Source of the DNA: a virus
DNA length: 64,000 bases
Virus record (IMG/VR): IMGVR_UViG_3300046171_000252
Span: 62,001 to 126,000 of that record
Direction: 5' to 3' (one strand)
The notes under the pieces were generated by a model that was given only the letters and a program-made list of their open reading frames with translations, had not been told where the DNA came from and ran no database searches. Positions 27,917-37,519 of this stretch are shown one piece after another (position 1 is the stretch's first letter; every line of letters starts with the position of its first letter). The translations under genes were made by a program, and so were the position numbers.

Positions 27917-29778
27917 TGCCAAGCATAAACGATAGAATTGGATCACAAAACGTAATTCGCGTATTATCCAATGCTTCTGCGCCACCATCAAGATTACTCA
28001 ATCTAACTGACGTTGATTCAACATCTCAGACAGATGGTAATTTATTAATCTGGGATGCTACAGATAATAAATTCTTCATGAGTCGTACTCTCGATTCAAC
28101 AGAGGGATACGAATTTACTGGCGGAACAAATTCAGTAGGAATAGTATCATTTTCTGGAAGTACTCAATCAGAATCAACTGTAACTGGTGCAGTAATTGTC
28201 AGTGGTGGTTTTGCAGTAGGAAAAAATGCAAATTTTGCTGAGCAATTAAATGTTGTTGGCATTGCAACTTTTTCAAATGAAATTGATATTAATGCTGCCG
28301 TTGATATTTTAAGAGGATTAAATGTCTCCGGTATTACGAGTGTAGCATCCCTCAATGTAGGTGCCACACAGGTAATTAGTAGTGGAAGAGAACTTCAAAA
28401 TATTGTTTCTTTAGATGCTACCACCACAGCAACCATTGAAGCAGCAATTGAAGTTGCTCCAAACACATTTACCGATTTAAAGATTAGTGGTGTATCAACC
28501 TTCATTGGTATTGCAACATATGCCGCAGGACTTCAAGTCGTTTCCGGCGTATCAACATTTAATGCTGCTGTTGACATTGATGCAGGACTAGATGTAGATG
28601 GACAGACTGACCTAGATGAACTTGTAGTTGCTGGTGTATCTACATTTAGTGCTGCTGTTGATATAAATGCTGGCGGTCAGGCAAATACATTCAAAGTAGA
28701 GGATCTTACAGATAATCGTGTAGTAATTGCCGGAACTGGTGGAGAACTTGAGGATGATTCAAATTTCACCTTTGACGGTGCTACATTATCAGTTGGTGTA
28801 AAATTAGATGTAGATGGCGATACTCAAGTAGATGATCTAAATGTTGCAGGTGTTGCGACTTTTAGTTCTCTCGTTGATGCTAATAATCGTCTTGATGTAG
28901 TCGGTGGTGCCAATCTAGACCAACTAAATGTATCTGGCATTACTACACTTGGTGCTGTTGATATTAATGGCATAATAGACATTGATGGTCAATTAGATGT
29001 AGATGAGTTAATAGTTGCCGGTGTTTCTACTTTCAATTCTGCTGTTGATATTAATGCCGGATTGGACGTAGACGGTCAATTAGATGCAGATGAACTGGTT
29101 GTTGCTGGTGTATCTACATTTAGTTCTGCTGTTGATATTAATGCAGGACTTGATGTTGATGGTCAATCAGATTTAGATGAGTTAGTTGTTGCTGGCGTAT
29201 CTACCTTTAGTGCTGCTGTTGATATTAATAGCACATTAGATGTAGATGGAGATACTCAAGTAGATGACCTCAATGTTGCTGGTGTTGCAACATTCTCATC
29301 GCTCGTTGATGCAAATAATCGTCTTGATGTTGTTGGTGGTGCAAATCTAGACCAACTCAACGTTGCCGGTATTGCCACATTTACTACTATTGATGCCAAT
29401 GGTGGTTTAGATATTGATGGACAATTGGATGTTGATGAACTGGTTGTTGCTGGCGTATCTACCTTTAGTGCTGCTGTTGATATTAATAGCACATTAGATG
29501 TAGATGGAGACACCCAGTTAGATGATCTAAATGTTGCCGGTGTTGCGACCTTCAGTTCTTTAATAGATGCCAATAATAGATTAGATGTTGTTGGTGGTGC
29601 AAATCTAGACCAACTCAACATTGTCGGAGTATCAACCTTTGGTAATGTTTCTATTTTTAATGATGATGTAAGAATTGCTGCCGGGGGATTGGATGTTGTT
29701 GGTGTTGCAACATTCTCTACTAATGTAAATGTTACAGGAACACTTGATGCCGGACTCATCGATGGAGGTACATACTGA
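27916..29778 (+). CDS. Repetitive fibre-like structural protein (620 aa)
   Basis: After a 70-residue head (MPSINDRIGSQNVIRVLSNA) the protein consists of repeats of the type L-D-V-D-G-x-x-x-x-D-x-L-x-V-A-G-V-x-T-F. Interspersed units contain SSLVDANNRLDVVGGANLDQ. The spacing of about 20-25 residues and the alternation of hydrophobic residues suggest a beta-helix or trimeric beta-roll fibre shaft. No enzymatic domain is seen, and the C-terminus is short (TLDAGLIDGGTY). The repeats are also close at the DNA level, including one perfect 68-bp copy, so repeat number may vary by recombination. It overlaps gp13 by one base. Confidence 0.85.
   Translation: MPSINDRIGSQNVIRVLSNASAPPSRLLNLTDVDSTSQTDGNLLIWDATDNKFFMSRTLDSTEGYEFTGGTNSVGIVSFSGSTQSESTVTGAVIVSGGFAVGKNANFAEQLNVVGIATFSNEIDINAAVDILRGLNVSGITSVASLNVGATQVISSGRELQNIVSLDATTTATIEAAIEVAPNTFTDLKISGVSTFIGIATYAAGLQVVSGVSTFNAAVDIDAGLDVDGQTDLDELVVAGVSTFSAAVDINAGGQANTFKVEDLTDNRVVIAGTGGELEDDSNFTFDGATLSVGVKLDVDGDTQVDDLNVAGVATFSSLVDANNRLDVVGGANLDQLNVSGITTLGAVDINGIIDIDGQLDVDELIVAGVSTFNSAVDINAGLDVDGQLDADELVVAGVSTFSSAVDINAGLDVDGQSDLDELVVAGVSTFSAAVDINSTLDVDGDTQVDDLNVAGVATFSSLVDANNRLDVVGGANLDQLNVAGIATFTTIDANGGLDIDGQLDVDELVVAGVSTFSAAVDINSTLDVDGDTQLDDLNVAGVATFSSLIDANNRLDVVGGANLDQLNIVGVSTFGNVSIFNDDVRIAAGGLDVVGVATFSTNVNVTGTLDAGLIDGGTY
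29185..29510 (+). repeat. Perfect 68-bp direct repeat inside the fibre-like gene
   Basis: The 68 bases at 29185-29252 are identical to those at 29443-29510, a distance of 258 bp (86 codons). Each copy begins GTTGTTGCTGGCG and ends GATGGAGA. Diverged copies of adjacent units lie at 28801-28928, 29232-29363 and 29492-29621. In-frame recombination between the perfect copies would delete or add 86 residues. Confidence 0.85.
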
Positions 29779-30629
29779 TGGCAAAACCAGCAAGCAGACA
29801 GGAATTAGTTGATTACTCACTGAGGCAGTTGGGAGCTCCAGTATTGGAAATCAATATAGATGATGATCAACTAGATGACTTAGTTGATGATGCTCTTCAA
29901 TATTTTCAGGAACGTCATTTTGATGGCGTTGAGAGAATGTATCTCAAATACAAACTTACCGAGGATGATATTAATAGAGGAACTGCTCAAGTTGGCGGGA
30001 CTAATACAGTAGGTATTGTAACAACATCTGGAATCACTACCACAGTAAGTGGTATGACTACAACAACTAATTATTTTTACGAAAATTCTAATTTCCTTCA
30101 AGTTCCAGATTCGGTTATTGGAATTGAAAAAGTGTTTAGATTTGATAGTAGCACTATATCAAACGGAATGTTTAATATTAAATATCAGTTATTTCTGAAT
30201 GATATATATCAGTTCAATTCAATAGAACTCCTTCAATATTCAATGGTAAAAACTTATTTGGAAGATATTGAATTTTTACTGAGCACCGATAAGCAGATTA
30301 GATTTAATAAAAGACAAAATAGATTGTATTTGGATATTGATTGGAAATCAGAAAAGAAAGATACTTTTCTGATTCTTGATTGTTATAGAATTTTAGATCC
30401 CAACACATTTACTAATGTGTATAATGATAGTTTTTTAAAGAAATATTTAACTGCTCTTATAAAAAAACAATGGGGACAAAATTTATTGAAATTTAGAGGT
30501 GCAAAACTTCCAGGTGGATTAGAACTTAATGGAAGAGAATTGTATGATGATGCTTTGAGAGAATTAGATGACATAAAGCAAAGAATGTCTTCAGAATATG
30601 AACTACCACCTCTTGATTTAATCGGATAG
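29778..30629 (+). CDS. 13: Neck protein gp13
   Basis: The 283-residue product has the cyanophage gp13 start: MAKPASRQELVDYSLRQLGA, then PVLEINIDDDQLDDLVDDAL and QYFQERHFDGVERMYLKY. In T4, gp13 (309 aa) sits with gp14 between the portal and the tail and closes the filled head. A short Thr/Gly-rich insert (GIVTTSGITTTVSGMTTTTN) follows the N-terminal helices. The gene starts on the stop of the fibre-like gene (TGATG) and is followed five bases later by gp14. Confidence 0.92.
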   Translation: MAKPASRQELVDYSLRQLGAPVLEINIDDDQLDDLVDDALQYFQERHFDGVERMYLKYKLTEDDINRGTAQVGGTNTVGIVTTSGITTTVSGMTTTTNYFYENSNFLQVPDSVIGIEKVFRFDSSTISNGMFNIKYQLFLNDIYQFNSIELLQYSMVKTYLEDIEFLLSTDKQIRFNKRQNRLYLDIDWKSEKKDTFLILDCYRILDPNTFTNVYNDSFLKKYLTALIKKQWGQNLLKFRGAKLPGGLELNGRELYDDALRELDDIKQRMSSEYELPPLDLIG

Positions 30630-30634
30630 TTATT

Positions 30635-32083
30635 ATGGTATTAAATTCTTATTTTTTACAAGGTAGTACTGGTGAGCAAACGCTCATGCAGGATTTGGTT
30701 AATGAACACATACAAATTCATGGCATAGAAGTATACTATCTACCAAGAAAAATATTTAAAACTGATAATATTATAAAAGAAATTCAATCATCAAAGTTTG
30801 ATGATAATTTTCTTATAGAAGCATATTTAAATAATGTTGATGGTTATACGCCAGACAGCGACATAATGACAAAGTTTGGTTTAAGATTAAAAAATGAAGT
30901 AAATTTGACAATATCAAGAGAAAGATTTGAGGATTTTATTTCTCCCTTTCTTGAAGGAATTTCTTCTGGTATTAGAGAGGGTCAAATTACAGGATATACT
31001 TTTGGAGATTTAATTACAAGACCAAAAGAAGGGGATTTGATTTATTTTCCTCTTGGAGAAAGGTTGTTTGAAATAAAAAGAGTAGAACATGAAAAACCAT
31101 TTTATCAACTTGGCAAACTTTATACTTATGATTTAAGTTGTGAACTGTTTGAATATGAAAATGAGTTTATTGATACTAGCATTGCCGAAGTTGATAATCA
31201 ACTGAAAGATGAAGGTTATATTACAACAATTGACCTTGTTGGAATTGGCAAAACTGCACAGGCAACTGTTGGAGTATCAAGTGGTCGTGTCACTGAGATA
31301 TTCTTAAATAACGATGGATCAGGTTTTACATCTGCACCTACCATTACTTTCTCGGATCCACAAAATGGTGGATTTACTGCTTCTGCAGTTGCTATTACAA
31401 CTCAGAGAGCTAACGTCACTTCAATCTTTAGACTTGAAATGACAAATGCTGGTGCAGGATATACAGTGGCACCAACTATTACAATTTCTGGTGGTGGTGG
31501 TTCTGGTGCTGCTGCAACATGCTCTATCTCTACTACTTTTGGTGTTCAGCAAGTTGTTGTTGGTGTTGCCGGAACTGGATACTCATTTGCTCCAAATGTT
31601 AGTGTTGCTACTCCTCCATCAGGAATCAACACTGCTGTTCTCAATCCAGTATTCTCATCTTCTGTTGGTGCCGGAATTAATACAGTAAGAATTCTGAATT
31701 CTGGTATTGGTTATACATCCGGTCCAATAAGTCTTGAGTTCTCTGGACCTACTTCTGGAATTGGAACTTTCTACTATAACGAAACGATCACGGGTCAAAG
31801 TTCTGGAGTTACTGCTGTTGTTAAGGACTTTGATTCTGGTATTCAAGTTTCTGCTGCAGGAACAGTAACGGTTATTGAAGAAACTAAACTGAGAGTATCA
31901 CTCAATACAGGTCAATTCTTTGAAGGAGAAACTATTGTTGGAAGTGCATCCACTGCTACATATATTGTAAAGACTCATGATCTTGATAGTCATGATCAAC
32001 CATCAGACTCAAATGAAGAAATTGAATTAGAAGCAGATTCTCTTTTAGATTTTAGTGAAAGTAATCCCTTCGGAGAATATTAA
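30635..32083 (+). CDS. 14: Neck protein gp14 with extra repeat domain
   Basis: The N-terminal ~200 residues are gp14: VLNSYFLQGSTGEQTLMQDL, HGIEVYYLPRKIF, and FIEAYLNN- and RPKEGDLIYFPLGE-like segments. T4 gp14 has 256 residues, but this protein has 482. The extra C-terminal region holds four modules of the pattern G-x-G-Y/F-T-x-x-P-x-I-x-I/F (near 31320, 31450, 31570 and 31700), then a SATYIVKTHDLDSHDQ tail and an acidic end. The same modules occur in the baseplate proteins of this phage. They may project from the neck as whisker-like or adhesive domains; this is inference. Confidence 0.9.
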   Translation: MVLNSYFLQGSTGEQTLMQDLVNEHIQIHGIEVYYLPRKIFKTDNIIKEIQSSKFDDNFLIEAYLNNVDGYTPDSDIMTKFGLRLKNEVNLTISRERFEDFISPFLEGISSGIREGQITGYTFGDLITRPKEGDLIYFPLGERLFEIKRVEHEKPFYQLGKLYTYDLSCELFEYENEFIDTSIAEVDNQLKDEGYITTIDLVGIGKTAQATVGVSSGRVTEIFLNNDGSGFTSAPTITFSDPQNGGFTASAVAITTQRANVTSIFRLEMTNAGAGYTVAPTITISGGGGSGAAATCSISTTFGVQQVVVGVAGTGYSFAPNVSVATPPSGINTAVLNPVFSSSVGAGINTVRILNSGIGYTSGPISLEFSGPTSGIGTFYYNETITGQSSGVTAVVKDFDSGIQVSAAGTVTVIEETKLRVSLNTGQFFEGETIVGSASTATYIVKTHDLDSHDQPSDSNEEIELEADSLLDFSESNPFGEY

Positions 32084-32880
32084 TGTTAGGAACTTATTAC
32101 TACCACGAAATAATACGAAAGACAATTATTTCTTTCGGAACTTTGTTTAATAACATTAATATTAAGCATAAAAAATCAGATGGAACGATTCTTGATGATA
32201 TCAAAGTTGGTTTGGCATATGGACCACAACAAAAGTATTTGGCAAAAATTCAAGAACAAGCAGAGTTATCAAAATCAATTGCCATAACTTTGCCAAGGAT
32301 GTCATTTGAGATGACAAATATTCAATATGATCCTACAAGAAAATCGGGAATAACACAAACATTCAAGGCATCAGATGGGACAAATTTGAAAAAAGTTTTT
32401 ATGCCTGTTCCTTATAATATTGGATTTGAGTTAAGTATTTTTAGTAAGTTGAATGATGATGCATTACAAATTATTGAACAAATACTTCCATTTTTTCAAC
32501 CATCATTTAATTTAACAGTAGATCTAGTAAGTTCTATTGGAGAAAAAAGAGACATACCCATAGTACTAGAAAATATTTCTTTCCAAGATGATTATGAAGG
32601 ATCTTTTGAAACTAGAAGAGCACTAATATACACTTTAAGTTTCACTGCAAAAACTTATTTGTTTGGTCCGGTTGCCGAAAGTACAGAAGGACTTATCAAA
32701 AAAGTTATTGTCGATCAACATTCTGGCACAAATACTCAAACTGCAAAACGAGAGGTCAGATATACCGTTACTCCAGATCCATTGGATGCAGGACCAAATG
32801 ATGATTTTGGGTTCTCTGAAACTTGGACAGATTATGGTGATTCAAAAGACCTCAGTCCTACAAGACAAATAGATTTGTAA
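32083..32880 (+). CDS. 15: Tail sheath stabiliser / proximal tail protein gp15
   Basis: The 265-residue product matches T4 gp15 (272 aa) in length. It has the typical N-terminus GTYYYHEIIRKTIISFGTLF, the region VGLAYGPQQKYLAKIQEQAE, a LPRMSFEMTNIQYDPTRKSG segment and ISFQDDYEGSFETRRALIYT. gp15 caps the tail tube and sheath and docks to the neck. It shares one base with the gp14 stop (TAATG) and is followed by gp16. Confidence 0.94.
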   Translation: MLGTYYYHEIIRKTIISFGTLFNNINIKHKKSDGTILDDIKVGLAYGPQQKYLAKIQEQAELSKSIAITLPRMSFEMTNIQYDPTRKSGITQTFKASDGTNLKKVFMPVPYNIGFELSIFSKLNDDALQIIEQILPFFQPSFNLTVDLVSSIGEKRDIPIVLENISFQDDYEGSFETRRALIYTLSFTAKTYLFGPVAESTEGLIKKVIVDQHSGTNTQTAKREVRYTVTPDPLDAGPNDDFGFSETWTDYGDSKDLSPTRQIDL

Positions 32881-32886
32881 TTTGAT

Positions 32887-33327
32887 ATGAAAAATAACTA
32901 TGATAATTTGGATGAAGCACTTAATGTTGAGAGCAGCATTGTTGAGGTTGATAAAACACCTAAATCTATTGATGTTGCTGCTCCAAAATCTGCATCAAAA
33001 CCAGAGGATATTAAAAAGGATTATGATTATACCAGAGCAAATTTATATTCTTTGATTGAAAAAGGTCAGGAAACTTTAAATGGTATAATGGAACTTGCCA
33101 GCGAAGGTGGAAGTCCCAGAGCATACGAAGTTGCAGGTCAACTCATTAAATCAGTTGCTGATACGACTGATAAATTAATGGACCTTCAGAAAAAGGTAAA
33201 AGAGGTAGATGAAGAATCAACAAGTAAAACTAGCAGTGTCACAAACAATGCAGTGTTTATTGGTTCTACCTCAGACTTATCAAAAATGTTAAAGAAAGGA
33301 TTTTTAGATAGCAATTCCGAAAAATAG
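32887..33327 (+). CDS. 16: Small terminase subunit gp16
   Basis: This 146-residue protein lies directly before the large terminase and resembles gp16 of T4-like phages (164 aa in T4). A flexible, charged N-terminus is followed by two helices, YDYTRANLYSLIEKGQETLN and VAGQLIKSVADTTDKLMDL. A helical tail follows that would form the oligomeric ring, ending in SSDLSKML-like hydrophobic residues. The small subunit regulates the ATPase of gp17 and helps select concatemeric DNA. The identification rests on position and helical layout as well as similarity. Confidence 0.9.
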   Translation: MKNNYDNLDEALNVESSIVEVDKTPKSIDVAAPKSASKPEDIKKDYDYTRANLYSLIEKGQETLNGIMELASEGGSPRAYEVAGQLIKSVADTTDKLMDLQKKVKEVDEESTSKTSSVTNNAVFIGSTSDLSKMLKKGFLDSNSEK

Positions 33328-33342
33328 TTTCGTATTTAAATT

Positions 33343-34992
33343 ATGACTGATAGTGTATACCTAGGTAATCCCAACCTAAAAAAAGCAAATACGCCGATTG
33401 AATTTAGTGAAGAACAAATCATTGAATTCCTCAAGTGTAAAGAAGATCCTGTATATTTTGCAAATAATTATATAAAAATTATTTCTCTGGATGAAGGATT
33501 GACACAGTTCCATCCATATCATTTTCAGAAAAAATTAATTAATAATTTTCATAACAACAGATTTAATATCTGTAAGATGCCACGACAGACTGGTAAATCT
33601 ACAACTGTTATTTCATATCTTCTTCATTATCTTATTTTTAATGATAGTGTCAATATTGGTATTCTTGCAAACAAAGCAGCAACTGCCAGAGAACTTTTAG
33701 CAAGACTTGCAACAGCATATGAGAATCTTCCTAAGTGGATGCAACAGGGCGTATTAGTTTGGAATAAAGGTAATATTGAATTAGAAAACGGAAGTAAAAT
33801 TTTAGCAGCATCTACATCTGCAAGTGCTGTCCGAGGAATGTCATTTAATATTCTATTTCTTGACGAATTTGCATTCGTTCCAAATCATGTTGCAGATTCT
33901 TTCTTTGCATCTGTTTATCCTACTATTACTTCCGGTAAAAACACCAAGGTAATTATCGTATCTACACCACATGGTATGAATCACTTCTACCGTATGTGGC
34001 ACGATGCTGAGAGGGGCAAGAACGAATATATCCCGACTGATGTCCATTGGAGTGAAGTTCCCGGCAGGGATGCCGAATGGAAGGATACTACGATTGCAAA
34101 CACATCTGAACAACAGTTTAAGGTTGAGTTTGAATGCGAATTCTTAGGTTCTGTTAATACACTAATCAATCCATCAAAACTTAGAAACCTTGTATATGAA
34201 GATCCGATAAAAAGAAATGCCGGTCTTGATATCTATGAGAATCCAATAAAGGAACATAATTATATAATGACTGTTGATGTCGCAAGGGGACTTGGAAATG
34301 ATTACTCTGCATTCATAGTCTTTGATACAACAGAATTTCCATATAAAGCTATTGCCAAATACAGAAACAACGAAATAAAACCGATGTTGTTTCCAAATAT
34401 TATTCTTGATGTTGCTAAAGCATATAATCAAGCATACTTAATGATAGAAGTAAATGACATTGGAGATCAGGTTGCAAGTATTCTTCAATACGATTTAGAA
34501 TATCAAAATATTTTAATGGCTTCTATGAGAGGAAGAAATGGTCAGATTGTCGGACAGGGATTTTCTGGAAAGAAAACTCAACTTGGTGTAAGAATGACTG
34601 CCGCAGTTAAAAAATTGGGGTGCTCTAATTTAAAGACACTTTTAGAGGATGATAAGTTACTTACAGTAGATTATGATATTATTTCAGAACTAACTACATT
34701 CTCTCAAAAACATAATTCTTTTGAGGCAGAGGAAGGATGTAATGATGACCTTGCAATGTGTCTTGTTATTTTTTCTTGGTTAGTACAACAAGAATATTTC
34801 AAAGAAATGACTGATCAGGATGTAAGAAAAAGATTGTACGAAGATCAAAGAGACCAGATAGAACAGGACATGGCTCCATTTGGATTTATATCTGATGGAT
34901 TTGAGGATAGTGGTAGTTTTGTAGATAATAATGGAGATCGTTGGCACACTGATGAATATGGCGATAAATCATATATGTGGGATTATATGTGA
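33343..34992 (+). CDS. 17: Large terminase subunit gp17 (packaging ATPase/nuclease)
   Basis: The 549-residue protein has all expected motor motifs. Walker A is MPRQTGKST (about residues 79-87), Walker B and the catalytic Glu are ILFLDEFAF (D174/E175), and the coupling motif is VSTPHG (207-211). The C-terminal RNase H-like nuclease has acidic residues at VDVARG (D312), LMIEVND (E369) and CNDDLAMC (D468/D469). In T4, gp17 cuts the concatemer and pumps DNA into the prohead through gp20. It overlaps the following zinc-finger gene by one base. Confidence 0.97.
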   Translation: MTDSVYLGNPNLKKANTPIEFSEEQIIEFLKCKEDPVYFANNYIKIISLDEGLTQFHPYHFQKKLINNFHNNRFNICKMPRQTGKSTTVISYLLHYLIFNDSVNIGILANKAATARELLARLATAYENLPKWMQQGVLVWNKGNIELENGSKILAASTSASAVRGMSFNILFLDEFAFVPNHVADSFFASVYPTITSGKNTKVIIVSTPHGMNHFYRMWHDAERGKNEYIPTDVHWSEVPGRDAEWKDTTIANTSEQQFKVEFECEFLGSVNTLINPSKLRNLVYEDPIKRNAGLDIYENPIKEHNYIMTVDVARGLGNDYSAFIVFDTTEFPYKAIAKYRNNEIKPMLFPNIILDVAKAYNQAYLMIEVNDIGDQVASILQYDLEYQNILMASMRGRNGQIVGQGFSGKKTQLGVRMTAAVKKLGCSNLKTLLEDDKLLTVDYDIISELTTFSQKHNSFEAEEGCNDDLAMCLVIFSWLVQQEYFKEMTDQDVRKRLYEDQRDQIEQDMAPFGFISDGFEDSGSFVDNNGDRWHTDEYGDKSYMWDYM

Positions 34993-35222
34993 TGGACTTT
35001 GATGATCAACTAGAACTTGAACATCTTCTTTTTTATGAAAGGAAGTGTAGAGTTTGTGGTCAGAAAAAAGATTTAATGGATGGATTTTACTTGATAAGGA
35101 AGGGTAGAGGAACTTTGCCATCGGCATATTCTTATGAATGTAAGGAATGTACGAAAAATAGAATATTGAAAAAAAGAAAAGATAAAGGTTTAAAAAGTGT
35201 GTGGGAATATCCAGATTGGTAA
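34992..35222 (+). CDS. Small zinc-finger protein (HNH-like C4 pattern)
   Basis: The ATG at 34992 overlaps the gp17 stop (TGATG), which favours this start over an in-frame GTG at 34977. The 76-residue product has two CxxC pairs, CRVCG and CKEC, about 33 residues apart, with a basic tail (RILKKRKDKGLK). This is the four-Cys zinc-binding scaffold of small phage proteins related to HNH nucleases. The catalytic H-N-H residues are not evident, so a structural or regulatory DNA-binding role is as likely as nuclease activity. Confidence 0.75.
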   Translation: MDFDDQLELEHLLFYERKCRVCGQKKDLMDGFYLIRKGRGTLPSAYSYECKECTKNRILKKRKDKGLKSVWEYPDW

Positions 35223-35260
35223 TGTTCATGCATTGTTTCCCCAATGAAAATACCCGTTTT

Positions 35261-35268
35261 AATAAATA
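35261..35268 (+). promoter_or_regulatory. Late promoter (AATAAATA variant) before gp18
   Basis: The box AATAAATA, preceded by TTTT, differs from TATAAATA at one position and lies 37 bases upstream of the gp18 ATG, in the gap after the zinc-finger gene. The sheath gene is highly expressed late in T4, so a promoter is expected here. Confidence 0.55.
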
Positions 35269-35305
35269 TTTTTAGAATAAACTAGGACTGAGAGAGGAAC
35301 TTAAG

Positions 35306-37486
35306 ATGCCGCTAAATTTAGCATCTCCCGGTATTGTCGTAAGAGAAGTAGACCTTACTCAAGGAAGAATTGACTCTTCAACTAATAAGACAGGCGGAAT
35401 GGTTGGTGCCTTTGCACAGGGACCAGTAGAATTGCCAACCCTTGTTGGAAATGAAAATGATTTACTGAATAATTTTGGTCAACCATATGGTTCTGATAAG
35501 CAATATGAGACTTGGATGGTTGCCTCATCATTCTTGGCATATGGTGGGTCATTAAGAATTGTAAGAGCAGATGATGACGATCTGAAGAATGCTGTAGATA
35601 GCAGCAATAGTACTACAAGTATTAAAATTAAGAGTACAGATCATTATGAAGAATTGGGTTATGATGAGAATGTCGTTCCTAATGTAATTGTCACTGGCAA
35701 AAACCCCGGTTCTTGGGCAAATGGAATTAGAGTTGCTATTCTTGATTGTAAGGCAGACCAAATTCTAGAACTTCCTTCTACAGGAATTGCCACGGTAGGA
35801 TTGGGTGTAACTCAGGCAATCAGTAGTGTTCTTCCTGGTGTTGGTGCAGGAACAACTCTTGACGGAGTTCTGAAAGGAATCATTACTCAAGTTGAGGGAG
35901 CACAAGCATACATCAAAGTCGTATCTCATGTTTCTGCTGCAGGAACAGAGACTGCTGTTGATTATCAACAGAACGGAATTTATCAGTTTGGTACATCCAA
36001 TAATATTACAGTTGTTACTAACGCTGGAGTTGCTGCTGCACATACAAGTGTCAATGCAACAGCAGATTGGTTTGATCAACAGACTCTTGCAACTTCAACA
36101 AATAATGTTGGTGTTGGAACCAGTGTAGCAACTATTCAATGGAATATTCTTGCTGATAGACCAGGAACTTCTGATTATGCTTCGGCAAGAGGATCAAGAT
36201 TTGATGAACTTCATGTTGTAGTTCTTGATGGAGACGGAAAAATTACCGGAAATGCCGGAACTGTTCTCGAAAAACATCTAAATCTTTCCAAAGCAAAGGA
36301 TGCAGAGTTCTCCGTTGGTTCTCCTGCTTATTGGAGAAAATATCTAAAAACTAATTCAAACTTCATTTTTGGTGGTGGTGCTCCTACTGGATTAACAACC
36401 ACCGGATTTAGTGCTGCATTCACCGAACAGGGTGATTTTGGTTGGGATCAGAATGCCAAAGGAATTATATTTGGTGCAACTGGAAAACAAGACCTGACTT
36501 TGGTAAACGGTAAAGATTATAATGGTGCTTCCGGAATCGGAACAGTTGATAGTTTGAAAGCAACTGTTTCTAAGTTATCAACAGGATACCAGTTATTCCA
36601 AAATAATGATGCTTATGCAGTAGATTTTCTATTGATGGGTTCGGGAAATCATGGTAAGACAGAAACGCAAAATCTTGCTCAACAAGTTATTGCAGTTGCT
36701 GACATCAGAAAGGATGCAGTCGCATTTATTTCACCTTATAGAGGTGCATTCATAAATGACTCTTCTGCCGGTTCTGTAACCGTTAATAATGATGTTGAGA
36801 TTACTAGCAATGTTCTGAGTTTCTATTCTCCATTAACATCATCATCCTATGCTGTATTTGATAGTGGATACAAGTACATGTATGATAGATTTGCAGATAC
36901 TTTCCGATATGTGCCTCTGAACGGAGATATTGCCGGAACATGTGTCAGAACAGACATTAATAGTTTCCCCTGGTTCTCTCCAGCAGGAACTGCTAGAGGT
37001 GCCATTCTTAATGCAGTTAAACTTACATACAACCCATCAAAAGAACAAAGAGACGTTCTGTATTCCAACAGAATTAACCCAGTCGTATTCCAGGCTGGTT
37101 CAGGAATCGTTCTTTTCGGAGACAAAACAGCACTTGCCAAGTCTTCGGCATTTGATCGCATCAATGTTCGTCGCTTATTCATCTATCTGGAGAATGCCAT
37201 CGAGGCTGCTGCCAGAGATCAATTGTTTGAATTCAATGATGAAATCACGAGAACTAATTTCGTGAATATTGTTGAACCTTTCCTCCGTGATGTAACGGCA
37301 AAGAGAGGTATTCAAGATTACGTTGTTGTCTGCGATGAGACAAACAACACTGCTGCTATTATAGATAATAATGAGTTTGTAGCAGACATTTACGTCAAAC
37401 CAGCAAGATCGATTAACTTCATTGGTCTGACATTTGTTGCCACACGCACAGGTGTCTCATTCGAAGAAGTTATTGGTTCTGTTTAA
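35306..37486 (+). CDS. 18: Tail sheath protein gp18
   Basis: The 726-residue protein starts with NLASPGIVVREVDLTQGRID, the sheath N-terminus that links neighbouring subunits. Its C-terminal region contains FDRINVRRLFIYLENAI, ARDQLFEFND and KPARSINFIGLTFVATRTG, all diagnostic of contractile sheath proteins. T4 gp18 has 659 residues; the extra length lies in the middle, probably surface domains rich in Gly and Ala. The subunits form the contractile outer tube around gp19. The 3' half uses more C-ending codons, as expected for an abundant protein. Confidence 0.96.
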   Translation: MPLNLASPGIVVREVDLTQGRIDSSTNKTGGMVGAFAQGPVELPTLVGNENDLLNNFGQPYGSDKQYETWMVASSFLAYGGSLRIVRADDDDLKNAVDSSNSTTSIKIKSTDHYEELGYDENVVPNVIVTGKNPGSWANGIRVAILDCKADQILELPSTGIATVGLGVTQAISSVLPGVGAGTTLDGVLKGIITQVEGAQAYIKVVSHVSAAGTETAVDYQQNGIYQFGTSNNITVVTNAGVAAAHTSVNATADWFDQQTLATSTNNVGVGTSVATIQWNILADRPGTSDYASARGSRFDELHVVVLDGDGKITGNAGTVLEKHLNLSKAKDAEFSVGSPAYWRKYLKTNSNFIFGGGAPTGLTTTGFSAAFTEQGDFGWDQNAKGIIFGATGKQDLTLVNGKDYNGASGIGTVDSLKATVSKLSTGYQLFQNNDAYAVDFLLMGSGNHGKTETQNLAQQVIAVADIRKDAVAFISPYRGAFINDSSAGSVTVNNDVEITSNVLSFYSPLTSSSYAVFDSGYKYMYDRFADTFRYVPLNGDIAGTCVRTDINSFPWFSPAGTARGAILNAVKLTYNPSKEQRDVLYSNRINPVVFQAGSGIVLFGDKTALAKSSAFDRINVRRLFIYLENAIEAAARDQLFEFNDEITRTNFVNIVEPFLRDVTAKRGIQDYVVVCDETNNTAAIIDNNEFVADIYVKPARSINFIGLTFVATRTGVSFEEVIGSV

Positions 37487-37519
37487 TTCTACTTAATTAC
37501 AAACGAGGTTTAAAGAAAA

